A program made the translations under genes and the position numbers. Below, piece after piece: positions 17,829-27,192 of a DNA stretch of 64,000 nucleotides (positions within the stretch are counted from its first letter, which is position 1; every line of letters begins with the position of its first letter). A model generated the notes under the pieces. The model was not told where the DNA came from. It worked only from the letters and a program-made list of their open reading frames with translations, and did no database searches. This DNA comes from Paenibacillus sp. FSL A5-0031 (lineage in GTDB: Bacteria > Bacillota > Bacilli > Paenibacillales > Paenibacillaceae): assembly GCF_001956295.1 (NCBI RefSeq), contig NZ_MRTD01000016.1, positions 111,378 through 175,377 of the forward strand. The letters run 5' to 3'.

Positions 17829-19232
17829 TTAACCGATAGAACCTTCCATTTCGAACTTGATCAAACGGTTCATCTCTACCGCATATTCCATCGGCAGTTC
17901 TTTCGTGAACGGCTCGATGAAGCCCATTACGATCATTTGCGTTGCTTCCGCTTCGCTTAGACCACGGCTCATGAGGTAGAACAGTTGATCCTCAGAAACC
18001 TTCGACACTGTTGCTTCATGCTCAAGTGTGATGTTATCGTTCAAAATCTCGTTATAAGGAATCGTATCAGACGTTGATTCGTTATCAAGAATAAGCGTAT
18101 CACATTTGATATTAGCTTTCGCGCCGTCGGAGTTGCGTCCGAAGGATGCAAGACCACGGTATGTTACTTTACCGCCGTGTTTACTGATTGATTTGGAAAT
18201 AATTGTCGAGCTCGTGTCTGGCGCAAGGTGAGTCATTTTTGCCCCTGCATCCTGATGCTGGCCTTTGCCGGCAACGGCAATGGACAATACCATACCTTTT
18301 GCTCCGCGACCGCGAAGAACAACAGCTGGGTACTTCATCGTCAGCTTGGAGCCGATGTTTCCATCTACCCATTCCATCGTTGCATTCTCATCAGCTACCG
18401 CACGTTTTGTAACCAGGTTGTAGATATTCGGTGCCCAGTTTTGAATCGTTGTGTAACGAACGCGTGCATTTTTCTTAACCAAGATTTCAACTACCGCACT
18501 GTGCAAAGAGTTTGTGCTGTAAACGGGAGCTGTACAGCCTTCTACATAGTGAACGGAGCTGTCTTCATCGGCAATAATAAGCGTACGCTCAAATTGACCC
18601 ATGTTCTCGGAGTTAATACGGAAGTATGCCTGCAAAGGCACTTCGCATTTCACGCCTTTTGGTACGTAGATAAAGCTTCCGCCTGACCATACCGCACTGT
18701 TCAAAGCAGCAAATTTATTGTCGTTCGGAGGAATAATCGTTCCGAAATATTCTTTCATAAGCTCAGGATACTCACGAAGCGCAGTATCAGTATCTGTGAA
18801 GATAACGCCTTGCTTCTCAAGATCCTCTTGCATGCTGTGATAAACGACCTCGGACTCATATTGAGCCGATACGCCTGCTAGAAACTTTTGCTCAGCTTCT
18901 GGAATACCCAGCTTGTCGAATGTTTCTTTAATTTCGGAAGGAACTTCCTCCCATGTTTTCCCTTGCTTGTCTGAAGCACGAACATAATATTGGATGTCGT
19001 CAAAATCAAGCTCATCCATGTTGCCGCCCCATTTAGGCATCGGCATTTTGAAAAATTGCTCAAGTGATTTCAAGCGGAAATCCAGCATCCACTCCGGCTC
19101 GCCTTTAATATCCGAAATCGTACGCACGATTTCTTCCGTTAAACCTTTGCCTGATTCGAATACGGCTTTGTGCTCGTCACGGAAACCATACTTATAATCT
19201 TCCATTTCCGGCATTGATTTAGCCATGGTCAT
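17829..19232 (-). CDS. sufB: Fe-S cluster assembly scaffold SufB
   Basis: Scaffold subunit of the SufBCD complex, on which iron-sulfur clusters are built with sulfur from SufS/SufU. It is 467 residues, the standard length. The start EDYKYGFRDEHKAVF, the YVRASDKQGK region, and the C-terminal beta-helix with YVEGCTAPVY, RYTTIQNWAPNIYN, TYRGLASFG, SDTIPYNE, LEHEATVSKVSEDQLFYLMSRGL are characteristic. Two in-frame ATGs are possible (19232 and 19226); AGGAG is 5 and 11 bases away, and the second matches the usual SufB start (MAKS). Last gene of the sufCDSUB operon, ending at the shared terminator. Confidence 0.97.
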   Translation of the reverse strand: MTMAKSMPEMEDYKYGFRDEHKAVFESGKGLTEEIVRTISDIKGEPEWMLDFRLKSLEQFFKMPMPKWGGNMDELDFDDIQYYVRASDKQGKTWEEVPSEIKETFDKLGIPEAEQKFLAGVSAQYESEVVYHSMQEDLEKQGVIFTDTDTALREYPELMKEYFGTIIPPNDNKFAALNSAVWSGGSFIYVPKGVKCEVPLQAYFRINSENMGQFERTLIIADEDSSVHYVEGCTAPVYSTNSLHSAVVEILVKKNARVRYTTIQNWAPNIYNLVTKRAVADENATMEWVDGNIGSKLTMKYPAVVLRGRGAKGMVLSIAVAGKGQHQDAGAKMTHLAPDTSSTIISKSISKHGGKVTYRGLASFGRNSDGAKANIKCDTLILDNESTSDTIPYNEILNDNITLEHEATVSKVSEDQLFYLMSRGLSEAEATQMIVMGFIEPFTKELPMEYAVEMNRLIKFEMEGSIG

Positions 19233-19254
19233 TCACGCTCCTCATAAATCTAGT

Positions 19255-19683
19255 TTAATGTGATTCTTGCTGCTCGATCCCTTTGCGTAAGGCGTTCCAC
19301 GCTAGTGTCGCACACTTAATTCTTGCAGGGAATTTGTTTACACCAGAAAGTGCATCCAATTCCTCATATTCATCAAATTCAACCGGTTCGCCTTTCATTA
19401 GAGCTGAGAATTTCTCAGCCATGGCAAGCGCCTCATCAAATGTTTTTCCTTTTATCGCCTCTGTCATCATCGATGCAGAGCTCATGCTGATAGAACAGCC
19501 TTCACCACTGAATTTCGCATTGGCAACTTGGCCGTCTACGACCTGCAGCTGCAGCGAAATACGATCGCCACAGGTAGGGTTATTCAGGTTAATGGTAACT
19601 GATTCTTCATCCAAGGTACCGCGATTTCGAGGGTTTTTATAATGATCCATAATGACTCTGCGATATAAATCATCCAATTGCAT
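19255..19683 (-). CDS. sufU: Zinc-dependent sulfurtransferase SufU
   Basis: Accepts persulfide sulfur from SufS and passes it to SufB in Gram-positive bacteria. It is 142 residues, IscU-like. The zinc ligands are visible: NPTCGDR, GEGCSIS and RIKCATLAW, and the SufU insertion (EPVEFDEYEELDALSGV) between the second and third Cys distinguishes it from IscU. ATG at 19683 was chosen: AAAGGAG is 10 bases upstream and the start overlaps sufS by 14 bases. A longer reading upstream of 19683 has no support. Confidence 0.96.
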   Translation of the reverse strand: MQLDDLYRRVIMDHYKNPRNRGTLDEESVTINLNNPTCGDRISLQLQVVDGQVANAKFSGEGCSISMSSASMMTEAIKGKTFDEALAMAEKFSALMKGEPVEFDEYEELDALSGVNKFPARIKCATLAWNALRKGIEQQESH

Positions 19684-20896
19684 GACCGAAGAACTCCTTT
19701 GTTTGTAGTAAGGCATCGGCTAAGCGGTCAATTTCATCTTCAGTATTATATAAATAAAAGCTTGCTCTTGCCGTTGCCGATACATTCAACCAACGCATTA
19801 GCGGCTGGCAGCAGTGATGGCCTGCACGAATCGCAATGCCTTTGGAATCAAGCACGGTCGCAACATCATGCGGATGCACATCATCCAAGTTGAATGTGAT
19901 GAGTCCTACACGATTTTGCTTCGGACCGTACAATGTGATGCCTTCCAGCGAAGATAGCTTCTCGTAAGCATATGTGGCTAAACGTCTCTCATGCTGATCA
20001 ATTTCATCTAGTCCAATTTCTTGTAGGAAGTCAATTGCAGCACCGAGTCCAACCGCACCCGCAATAATGGGAGTGCCGCCTTCAAAGCGGTACGGAATCT
20101 CTTTCCACGTAGACTCATAAAGATCAACAAAATCAATCATCTCGCCGCCATACTCAATCGGCTCCATCTTGTTAAGCAGTGCCTTCTTGCCATATAATGC
20201 ACCGATGCCCGTAGGACCACACATTTTATGACCAGAAAAAGCATAAAAATCAACATCCAAATCTTGGAGATCAATCTTCATATGCGGTGTGCTCTGAGCA
20301 CCATCCACGACCATAATGGCACCGTTACGATGTGCAATTTGGGTAATTTCTTTAATCGGATTTATGAGACCGAGCACGTTCGAGACGTAAGTGATGGAAA
20401 CCACCTTGGTCTGTGGAGTGATCGTCTTCTCAATATCCTCAAGAGAAATGGTGCCATCGGGCTGCATCGGGATATATTTCAACGTTGCGCCAGTGGCCTT
20501 AGCAGCCTGCTGCCACGGAATTAAATTACTGTGATGCTCCATCGGTGTGATGACAATTTCATCACCTTCACCGCATACACTGCGTGCATAGCTTGAAGCA
20601 ACCAAGTTTAGTGCTGTTGTAGTACCGCGTGTGAAAATAATTTGCTCCGGTGCTCCCGCATTCAGAAACTTCGCTACCTTCTCGCGCGCTCCCTCATAGG
20701 CATCAGTCGCCCTGGAACCAAGTGTATGCACACCGCGATGAACGTTCGCGTTATCCAGCTCATAGTACCGATTAACCGCATCAATGACGGAGCGCGGCTT
20801 CTGCGAAGATGCCGCGCTGTCCAGATAAACGAGCGGGTGCCCGTTTATTTCTTGATGCAATATCGGGAACTGCTCCCGAATCGCATTTATATTCAT
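19670..20896 (-). CDS. sufS: Cysteine desulfurase SufS
   Basis: PLP enzyme that removes sulfur from cysteine as an enzyme-bound persulfide. It is 408 residues. PLP lysine in FYAFSGHKMCGPTG, the group II desulfurase motif RAGHHCCQPLM with the active-site Cys, THY-type motifs EHHSNLIPWQ and DGAQSTPH. Its ATG overlaps the sufD stop by four bases (ATGA), and its end overlaps sufU. It is the likely sulfur donor for the cluster machinery, and possibly for the thiamine and molybdopterin carriers encoded in this window. Confidence 0.97.
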   Translation of the reverse strand: MNINAIREQFPILHQEINGHPLVYLDSAASSQKPRSVIDAVNRYYELDNANVHRGVHTLGSRATDAYEGAREKVAKFLNAGAPEQIIFTRGTTTALNLVASSYARSVCGEGDEIVITPMEHHSNLIPWQQAAKATGATLKYIPMQPDGTISLEDIEKTITPQTKVVSITYVSNVLGLINPIKEITQIAHRNGAIMVVDGAQSTPHMKIDLQDLDVDFYAFSGHKMCGPTGIGALYGKKALLNKMEPIEYGGEMIDFVDLYESTWKEIPYRFEGGTPIIAGAVGLGAAIDFLQEIGLDEIDQHERRLATYAYEKLSSLEGITLYGPKQNRVGLITFNLDDVHPHDVATVLDSKGIAIRAGHHCCQPLMRWLNVSATARASFYLYNTEDEIDRLADALLQTKEFFGHAIG

Positions 20897-22200
20897 CCCT
20901 CTAGCTTCCTTTCGAGCAAACGCTGAAGCTGACCGCGTACCGCCTCGACTGGAATTTCCGATACGACTGGAGCCAAGAAGCCGTAAATAATTAGACGTTC
21001 AGCGTCTTGCTTAGATATACCGCGAGACATTAGGTAATATACCTGCTCAGGGTTTACTTGCCCCACGCTTGCTGCGTGGCCTGCTGTTACATCATCTTCA
21101 TCTATAAGCAAAATCGGATTGGCATCGCCGCGCGCTTTAGGGCTCAGCATGAGCACCTTCTCGGTTTGTACACCGTTCGCTTTCGTCGCACCCTTCTCGA
21201 TTTTTGTAATTCCGTTAATGATCGCTGAAGCGGAATCCTTCATTACTGCACGTGTTACCATGTTGCTGTCGGAGCTTTTGCCGAAGTGAACGGCCCCAGT
21301 CGTCAAGCTGTTTTGTTGAGCGTTTTTGCCTACGCTGATTACTTTTGCATCAGAAGTAGAGCCTGTGCCCTTCAACATGGATTTCGTGTCAGACAACGTA
21401 TTTCCGTCATTCAAATCACCGATAATCCATTCCATTTGGCCGTCGTTTTCAATAACCGAACGACGGATTGACATATCCACGCCCGTCTCAGCCATATGGT
21501 GGATGGAGCTGAAACGAACATGAGCGCCTGGCTTCACGAACACTTCAACAACAGATGGATGTACGAAAGGAGCACTGCTTGCTCCCGGTTCGGATACAAC
21601 ACAATCCACATATGTCACTCGGCTATTATTGTCCGCTACGATCAAGATATGCGGAGCAAATGTCGCTTCAGCATTATCATTGTAAAAAATCGCTTGAAGC
21701 GGCAGCTCGACTTCAACATCTTTAGGAACGTAAACGAATACGCCGCCGTTCCAAAGTGCTGCATGAAGTGCTGTAAGCTTATCTTCGTCCTTCGCTACTG
21801 CTTGGAACAAATATTTTTGAACGAGGTCGCCATGCTCTTTGCATGCCGTCTCCAAATCTGTGAAAATAACGCCTTTGCTAGCCAATTCGTTTGAAAACTG
21901 ATTCCATACGATGCCGGAATTACGTTGAACAAGCAAATTTTCAGTTCCTTCTGTGATCAATTCACGAACAGCTTGTGGAAGTTCGCTAATTGCTCCAACC
22001 GTTGTCGGTTGCTCGTAGTTTCCTAGTGCCGTCAAATTCCACCGTTCAATACGAACCTTCTCCGGCTTAGGCCATCCGAGTGTTCCGGCAAGGTCTGCCG
22101 CTTCTCCGCGCAGTTCAACAAGCCAGTTCGGCTCGCCTTTACTACGTGCCAGCGCTTCAGCAGCTTGACGGTTGGCCTGCGTTGATAGTTGTGTACTCAT
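20893..22200 (-). CDS. sufD: Fe-S cluster assembly protein SufD
   Basis: Partner of SufB in the SufBC2D complex. It is 435 residues with the family's beta-helix domain: FVYVPKDVEVELPLQ, VVEVFVKPGAHVRFSSIHH, HFGKSSDSNMVTRA, LIDEDDVTAGHAASVGQVNPEQVYYLMSRGI, and a C-terminal helix set. The start ATG at 22200 has GGGGG about 9 bases upstream. Overlap with sufS indicates translational coupling. Less conserved than SufB and lacking its catalytic Cys region, as is usual for SufD. Confidence 0.96.
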   Translation of the reverse strand: MSTQLSTQANRQAAEALARSKGEPNWLVELRGEAADLAGTLGWPKPEKVRIERWNLTALGNYEQPTTVGAISELPQAVRELITEGTENLLVQRNSGIVWNQFSNELASKGVIFTDLETACKEHGDLVQKYLFQAVAKDEDKLTALHAALWNGGVFVYVPKDVEVELPLQAIFYNDNAEATFAPHILIVADNNSRVTYVDCVVSEPGASSAPFVHPSVVEVFVKPGAHVRFSSIHHMAETGVDMSIRRSVIENDGQMEWIIGDLNDGNTLSDTKSMLKGTGSTSDAKVISVGKNAQQNSLTTGAVHFGKSSDSNMVTRAVMKDSASAIINGITKIEKGATKANGVQTEKVLMLSPKARGDANPILLIDEDDVTAGHAASVGQVNPEQVYYLMSRGISKQDAERLIIYGFLAPVVSEIPVEAVRGQLQRLLERKLEG

Positions 22201-22221
22201 CCGTTTTGCCCCCTTCTCTGC

Positions 22222-23001
22222 TTAAGCCTGACCGACCGTTTCATCTTCGATTCCAAGCTCTTCTTTTACCCAATCATAACCTTCGTTTTCCAAACGCTCA
22301 GCCAGCTCAGGACCACCCGATTTAACGATGCGGCCTTGCATCATAACATGTACATAGTCTGGAGTAATATAGTTAAGCAAACGCTGATAGTGAGTGATGA
22401 TAAGGAAACCGCGATCTTCCGAACGCATAGCATTTACGCCTTGTGAAACGATACGAAGTGCATCTATGTCAAGACCTGAATCGATCTCATCAAGAACAAC
22501 GATTTTCGGATCAAGAAGCATCATTTGCAAAATTTCGTTACGTTTTTTCTCGCCGCCTGAGAAACCTTCGTTAAGGTAACGGTGAGCGAATTCAGCATTC
22601 ATTTCAAGCTCTTTCATTTTACTTTCCATTTTGCGAATGAATTTAATCAACGAGATTTCATTGCCTTCGCCAAGACGTGCATTTAGCGCACTGCGTAAAA
22701 AGTCAGAGTTCGTTACGCCTGGAATTTCACTTGGATATTGCATTGCAAGAAACAAACCAGCAAGTGCGCGCTCGTCAACACCCATTTCAAGGATGTCAGC
22801 GCCATCTAGTACTGCCGTTCCTTCTGTTACTTCATATTTAGGATGTCCCATCAAAGCGGATGCCAGTGTAGATTTACCGGTACCGTTCGGGCCCATGATT
22901 GCGTGAATTTCTCCACCTTTAATTTCTAGGTTAATACCTTTCAAAATCTCTTTTCCGTCGATAGCCGCTTTCAGACCATCAATGACAAAATGAGTAGACA
23001 T
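22222..23001 (-). CDS. sufC: Fe-S assembly ATPase SufC
   Basis: Soluble ABC-type ATPase that drives conformational change of the SufBCD scaffold. It is 259 residues. Walker A GPNGTGKST (about residues 37-45), ABC signature in GFSGGEKKRNEI, Walker B KIVVLDEIDSGLDID and the H-switch in IITHYQ. The ATG at 23001 has GGAGGG about 12 bases upstream. First gene of the suf operon; the promoter with a tandem 10-base repeat lies about 65 bases upstream. Confidence 0.98.
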   Translation of the reverse strand: MSTHFVIDGLKAAIDGKEILKGINLEIKGGEIHAIMGPNGTGKSTLASALMGHPKYEVTEGTAVLDGADILEMGVDERALAGLFLAMQYPSEIPGVTNSDFLRSALNARLGEGNEISLIKFIRKMESKMKELEMNAEFAHRYLNEGFSGGEKKRNEILQMMLLDPKIVVLDEIDSGLDIDALRIVSQGVNAMRSEDRGFLIITHYQRLLNYITPDYVHVMMQGRIVKSGGPELAERLENEGYDWVKEELGIEDETVGQA

Positions 23002-23066
23002 AATATGCTGATCCCTCCAAGGTTGGTTTAATTCGCTCAGTCACTTCTATAAATAATAGACTTTCT

Positions 23067-23095
23067 ATTATAGAGTGATTCTCAATGATTCTCAA
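23067..23095 (-). promoter_or_regulatory. suf promoter with tandem 10-bp repeat
   Basis: On the minus strand a -35 TTGAGA (23095-23090) and a perfect -10 TATAAT (23072-23067) are 17 bases apart. Two exact, directly adjacent copies of TTGAGAATCA (23095-23086 and 23085-23076) cover the -35 box and most of the spacer. One helical turn separates them, so a regulator could bind both copies on the same face. Upstream a partly palindromic AATGATT/AATCATT (23104-23085) is Fur-box-like, which is a hint only. Confidence 0.75.
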
Positions 23096-23283
23096 TAATC
23101 ATTTTAATATAGTTTTTGTTATAAATCAATGTGAGATGTCTTTGATTCATTGATAATGTCTTTTTATTGTAGATATAAATCGAAAAGCTAAAGGTTGATT
23201 TCGGCTTATATTTCTCCTATTTCACCTTTAATCGGCAATTAGATGGGTTTTCCTCGTAAGATCCTTTGATCAAAATAAATCTT

Positions 23284-23865
23284 TTATGCCAATTCATTTT
23301 TAATCTTTTGAACTTCTGACAGAAATGTTTCTTCATCCAGTACAGGCAGCATTTTTGGAGATTGTATTTCATCTTCCATTCTTACCCAAGATTTGCATCC
23401 ATTATAAGCAGGCCTCATCGAAATTTCCAAAGGCGTCTCCAATCGGTAAACACGGAGCAATAAAACATGCAGCGGCTTGGTTTTTTTCCAGCGCAATCTT
23501 TCCTCTGCAAACGTATCTGTCCATATATGCAAATCGCGTAAACGATCGAGTGTTTCTTGATCCGTTACTTCAATATCTTCAACGACCTCGGCGTAAGCTT
23601 CTAGCTTAATCGTTTCCATGTCTATCGACCAATTCGCTAACGTTTCTTCCAAACCGTCAACATATTGCTCCTTTAAAAGATGCTTCTTTTGGTGCTCGTA
23701 CGCAGGCATTAAATAAAAGCTAGGGCTAATAAGCTGGAAATCTCGCGTTTCTTCAATGATTCCGCCTTTACGCATAACGATAATTTGCTGCCCCTCTGCG
23801 AGCGCTTTTACACTGACAGCCCACTCTTTCAAAGCGATCGACTGTTGTTCATTTTGTGCAGTCAC
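23284..23865 (-). CDS. DUF1802 family protein
   Basis: A protein of 193 residues. It matches in outline the DUF1802 family: ALKEWAVSVKALAEGQQIIVMRKGGI at the start (shown in part), then PSFYLMPAYEHQKKHLLK, and a C-terminal RPAYNGCKSWV. Function of the family is unknown. GTG at 23865 was chosen: GGAGG is 7 bases upstream. A longer reading starting at 23904 lacks a ribosome site. It is divergent from mtnK. No membrane segment or signal peptide. Confidence 0.75.
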   Translation of the reverse strand: MTAQNEQQSIALKEWAVSVKALAEGQQIIVMRKGGIIEETRDFQLISPSFYLMPAYEHQKKHLLKEQYVDGLEETLANWSIDMETIKLEAYAEVVEDIEVTDQETLDRLRDLHIWTDTFAEERLRWKKTKPLHVLLLRVYRLETPLEISMRPAYNGCKSWVRMEDEIQSPKMLPVLDEETFLSEVQKIKNELA

Positions 23866-23966
23866 TATACTTCCTCCATCCAACTTGTCTATAATTGATA
23901 ACATTATATCAAATGAGGGTATTCCAAGGCGAAATAATATACATTATACTATGTTGAGATGAATAC

Positions 23967-23982
23967 TGGGCATTGCTGCCCA
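23967..23982 (+). other. Small hairpin in the mtnK leader
   Basis: Perfect 6-bp inverted repeat TGGGCA-TTGC-TGCCCA, 12 bases before the ribosome site GGAGGTGG. A possible -10 TATACT lies at 23945-23950 with no good -35. The leader is too short for an S-box, which often precedes mtnKA in Bacillales. Confidence 0.4.
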
Positions 23983-24009
23983 ACTACTATAAACCGGAGG
24001 TGGACAGCC

Positions 24010-25221
24010 GTGTCTGCATATCATCCATTATCAGAACAAGAAGCCATTCAAATAGCTCTTTCGCTTGACGGTTATTTCCCAGAGGGAGCAAGTTTAACCA
24101 GCCGAGAAATTGGAGACGGTAATTTAAACTTGGTTTTCCACATTGTTGATTCTAGCAGCGGCAAGAGCCTTATTATGAAACAGGCGCTTCCTTATGCTAA
24201 AGTTGTTGGTGAGTCTTGGCCGCTTACACTCGATCGTGCACGTATTGAAAGTGATAAGCTTATTTTGGAAGGCGAGCTTGCTCCTGGACTTGTTCCAAAC
24301 GTTTATAAATATGACCCAGAGCTCTATCTCACCATTATGGAAGATCTCAGCGATCATATTATCATGCGTCAAGGGTTGATTGGCGGAACACGTTATCCTA
24401 AATTCGCGGACGATATTTCAACATTTATGGCGCGGACTTTATTTTTCACCTCTGATCTTGGCATGAACCAGCAGGAAAAGAAGCAGCGCGTAAAAGCTTT
24501 TATTAATCCTGAGTTATGTAAAATAACAGAGGATCTCATATTCGACGATCCTTATACCAATTCGCCTAACAACAGCTTTGATCCAGCAATTCAGGATGCT
24601 GCTGAGGCGCTTTGGCAGGATTCACAGCTTCATCTTGAAGTATCGATTTTGCGTGACAAATTTTTAACAAATGCACAAGCGCTGTTGCATGGCGATCTTC
24701 ATACGGGCAGTGTTTTCGTAACGCCTGAATCTACAAAGGTCATCGATCCTGAATTCGCTTATTATGGGCCAATTGGCTTCGACATTGGTGCTGTTATTGC
24801 GAATTTGCTTCTCAACTTTGCAGGGCAAGAGCATTGGAGCACGGATACAGAAACGAGAAATGACTTCCGTCGTTATTTGACCGATTCGGTACGTGATGTG
24901 TGGAACCTATTCGATCAAAAATTCCGTGCATTATGGGATGAGCATGGTCTTGATCGTATTGCTTCTTCAACACCAGGCTATCAAGATTATTATATGAATC
25001 GTTTGCTGCAGGACGCTGTTGGTTTTGCAGGCTGCAAAATCGTACGCCGAATCGTCGGTTTGTCTCATGTAATTGATGTAGATCGTATCCCTGATGCAGC
25101 TGCAAAAGAGAAAGCTCAGCGCCTTGCTCTTGCTATTGGAACATCGCTGATTCGCAACAACCGCAATACGCAATCCATTGAGGAAGTTATCGACGTTGCC
25201 TTATCACTTGCAAATAAATGA
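24010..25221 (+). CDS. mtnK: S-methyl-5-thioribose kinase MtnK
   Basis: Phosphorylates methylthioribose in the methionine salvage pathway. It is 403 residues, aminoglycoside-phosphotransferase-like fold: GDGNLNLVF nucleotide loop, LLHGDLHTGSVFV catalytic loop and VIDPEFAYYGPIGFDIG metal-binding segment. The start is GTG at 24010, with GGAGGTGG six bases upstream; an upstream ATG at 23959 has no ribosome site and would lengthen the protein past the family norm. mtnA follows 25 bases later, so the kinase product goes directly to the isomerase. Confidence 0.96.
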   Translation: MSAYHPLSEQEAIQIALSLDGYFPEGASLTSREIGDGNLNLVFHIVDSSSGKSLIMKQALPYAKVVGESWPLTLDRARIESDKLILEGELAPGLVPNVYKYDPELYLTIMEDLSDHIIMRQGLIGGTRYPKFADDISTFMARTLFFTSDLGMNQQEKKQRVKAFINPELCKITEDLIFDDPYTNSPNNSFDPAIQDAAEALWQDSQLHLEVSILRDKFLTNAQALLHGDLHTGSVFVTPESTKVIDPEFAYYGPIGFDIGAVIANLLLNFAGQEHWSTDTETRNDFRRYLTDSVRDVWNLFDQKFRALWDEHGLDRIASSTPGYQDYYMNRLLQDAVGFAGCKIVRRIVGLSHVIDVDRIPDAAAKEKAQRLALAIGTSLIRNNRNTQSIEEVIDVALSLANK

Positions 25222-25246
25222 TTGAACACAGAGAGGAAATGACACC

Positions 25247-26302
25247 ATGACAACAAATAATTATGCTGGCTTGCAATCGGTTATTTGGACCGAAGACAGG
25301 CTTGATCTACTTGACCAACGGCTTTTGCCAGAAGAAATCGTTTATTTGCCTTTAACGACAGCAGAGGATGTATGGGAAGCGATTCGCCACTTAAAAGTAC
25401 GCGGAGCTCCAGCCATCGGCATTTCAGCAGCTTACGGCGTCGTTCTAGGCAGCCGTGATGAGCAAACCACTGAGGCATGGCTCGCGCAAGTCGTCAAGCA
25501 AGCAGAATATCTCGCGACTTCAAGACCAACCGCTGTTAACTTGTTCTGGGCACTTGATCGCATGAAAGCAGCTGCCGCTTCTTACATCGAGAAAGGCTTG
25601 TCGCTCGAGGAAAGCAAAGCCGCTCTGCTAACGGAAGCAATCGCGATTCAAAGCGAAGATGAAGAAACAAACAGAATGATCGGTGAACATGCACTATCAT
25701 TGTTTAAAGATGATATGGGCGTATTGACACACTGTAATGCTGGCGGCTTGGCTACGGCTAAATATGGCACAGCTCTTGCACCCTTCTACTTAGCCTTGGA
25801 ACGCGGTATTACACTGCGTGTATATGCTGACGAGACGCGTCCTGTCCTTCAAGGCGCTCGGTTAACAGCATTTGAATTGCAGCAGGCAGGCGTCGATGTT
25901 ACGCTTATTTGCGACAACATGGCTGGTATGATTATGGCTAAGGGCTGGGTAGATGCGGTTATCGTAGGTACTGACCGCGTTGCTGCAAATGGTGATGTAG
26001 CTAACAAAATTGGAACGTACAGCGTAGCTGTACTCGCTAAAGCTCATGGCATTCCTTTTTATGTAGCAAGCCCTCTTTCCACAATTGATTTGAATACGCC
26101 GACTGGTTCTGAAATTCCAATTGAAGAACGCAACGCGGAAGAAATTACAGAGGGCTTCGGCAAGCGCACTGCTCCTCAAGGCATTAAAGTATACAATCCA
26201 GCATTCGACGTAACGCCTAATGAATATGTAACAGCCATTATTACTGAAAAAGGTATCGTCCAAGCGCCATACGATGTTAACCTTCGCAAGCTGTTTGAAT
26301 AA
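25247..26302 (+). CDS. mtnA: S-methyl-5-thioribose-1-phosphate isomerase MtnA
   Basis: Isomerises methylthioribose-1-phosphate to methylthioribulose-1-phosphate. It is 351 residues. Motifs: RGAPAIGISAAYG, THCNAGGLAT with the catalytic Cys, ADETRPVLQGARLTAFEL, CDNMAGMIM with the catalytic Asp, VGTDRVAANGDVANKIGTY. All separate it from eIF2B-like relatives. ATG at 25247 with GAGAGGAA 8 to 10 bases upstream. Forms an operon with mtnK. The later salvage genes (mtnW/X/B/D) are not in the window. Confidence 0.97.
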   Translation: MTTNNYAGLQSVIWTEDRLDLLDQRLLPEEIVYLPLTTAEDVWEAIRHLKVRGAPAIGISAAYGVVLGSRDEQTTEAWLAQVVKQAEYLATSRPTAVNLFWALDRMKAAAASYIEKGLSLEESKAALLTEAIAIQSEDEETNRMIGEHALSLFKDDMGVLTHCNAGGLATAKYGTALAPFYLALERGITLRVYADETRPVLQGARLTAFELQQAGVDVTLICDNMAGMIMAKGWVDAVIVGTDRVAANGDVANKIGTYSVAVLAKAHGIPFYVASPLSTIDLNTPTGSEIPIEERNAEEITEGFGKRTAPQGIKVYNPAFDVTPNEYVTAIITEKGIVQAPYDVNLRKLFE

Positions 26303-26314
26303 TCACTAAATAAT

Positions 26315-26378
26315 AAGAGCCCTAATCCGATGTTCGCGGCATTCACGCGTACAGCTTGATTGGGGCTCTTTGTTTTAT
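26315..26378 (+). terminator. Terminator of mtnKA
   Basis: AAGAGCCCTAATC pairs with GATTGGGGCTCTT across a 30-base loop, followed by a T-rich tract. It may also serve yunC, which converges on it. Confidence 0.8.
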
Positions 26379-26383
26379 TTTTG

Positions 26384-26689
26384 TTAAAGCATCAATTGGA
26401 GCGCTTCCGAGCCCTTCATGCCTACTACAACACCCTTTGTCTCTGCTGTTAAAGTAACCGATTCCAAAGGGGCTTCCATCAACTCTTCCAACGTTTTTAC
26501 TCCGACAGCTCTGCCAGCTATAATTTCCCGGTCTTTGAGTCGCTCATTAAGCAGAGAAACATCAAGCGCACCGCACATAATATATCCTTTGTCCGTCATG
26601 ATAGCGAGCAAAGTTGTTTTGGGCAGCTTCACTTCAACGCCAAGAACGGTTTCTCCATTCTCCAGTGTGAAAGGAACCATCCGCATCAT
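26384..26689 (-). CDS. yunC: YunC family protein (DUF1805)
   Basis: A 101-residue protein of the DUF1805/YunC family, known structurally from B. subtilis but without an assigned function. The conserved stretch LPKTTLLAIMTDKGYIMCGA and DVSLLNERLKDREIIAGRAVG are visible. The start is ATG at 26689: AAGGGGGTGG ends 7 bases upstream; a longer reading at 26734 is not supported. In B. subtilis yunC adjoins yunD; here a yunD-like gene lies about 14 kb away. Cytoplasmic, no signal. Confidence 0.88.
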   Translation of the reverse strand: MMRMVPFTLENGETVLGVEVKLPKTTLLAIMTDKGYIMCGALDVSLLNERLKDREIIAGRAVGVKTLEELMEAPLESVTLTAETKGVVVGMKGSEALQLML

Positions 26690-26899
26690 ATAGGATCCAC
26701 CCCCTTTTTTTACATAATGTAAGAGGCAATGCACTGCAACATCAGTATATGCAAAAGTAAATTTGCAGTGTTGGACGTTTGCTCATTTATGCAGTGGTTG
26801 AGGGGTGAAATCACAAATGCAGTCACATATTTATGAGTGAATCAATTTGCTCTGCCAGCTCTTGTTGCATGTTGGAGACCACATGAAACAGAGTTTTCA

Positions 26900-27166
26900 T
26901 TACCCTAAAAAATTCAGCTCTTCTTTAATTTTCTTTATCTCATTTATAGCATGTTCAATCAAATTTCTATTGATTTTTTCACCAGTGTATACATTGTAAT
27001 CATCAATTACTTCTATTAGATATTCCTTCAATTCGGCATCAGACTTATCCAGCAATTCTATACTATGCCATTCTCCATCCCAAATCGCAGCAACACGCTG
27101 CCTATCATCGTCATTTGTTTCGTCAAAATAAAATACCCAATAATTATACTTCTTATTGATTTTCAT
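26900..27166 (-). CDS. Small acidic protein of unknown function
   Basis: An 88-residue protein not recognised. It starts with a WVFYFDETNDD strand and ends with an alpha-helical, charged region (EHAINEIKKIKEELN). The ATG at 27166 has GGAG 8 bases upstream, which supports it as a real gene. It follows the zinc-ribbon gene at 27193-27387 after 26 bases, so the two are probably co-transcribed. A+T content is higher than in its neighbours, as in many transferred small genes. Confidence 0.5.
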   Translation of the reverse strand: MKINKKYNYWVFYFDETNDDDRQRVAAIWDGEWHSIELLDKSDAELKEYLIEVIDDYNVYTGEKINRNLIEHAINEIKKIKEELNFLG

Positions 27167-27192
27167 CTCCTCATCTCCGTAAAATGAAACCG

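Noticed and set aside
23905..24009. S-box (SAM riboswitch) in front of mtnK
   Set aside because: Expected from relatives, but the leader is only about 100 bases and holds only one short hairpin, not the conserved S-box core.
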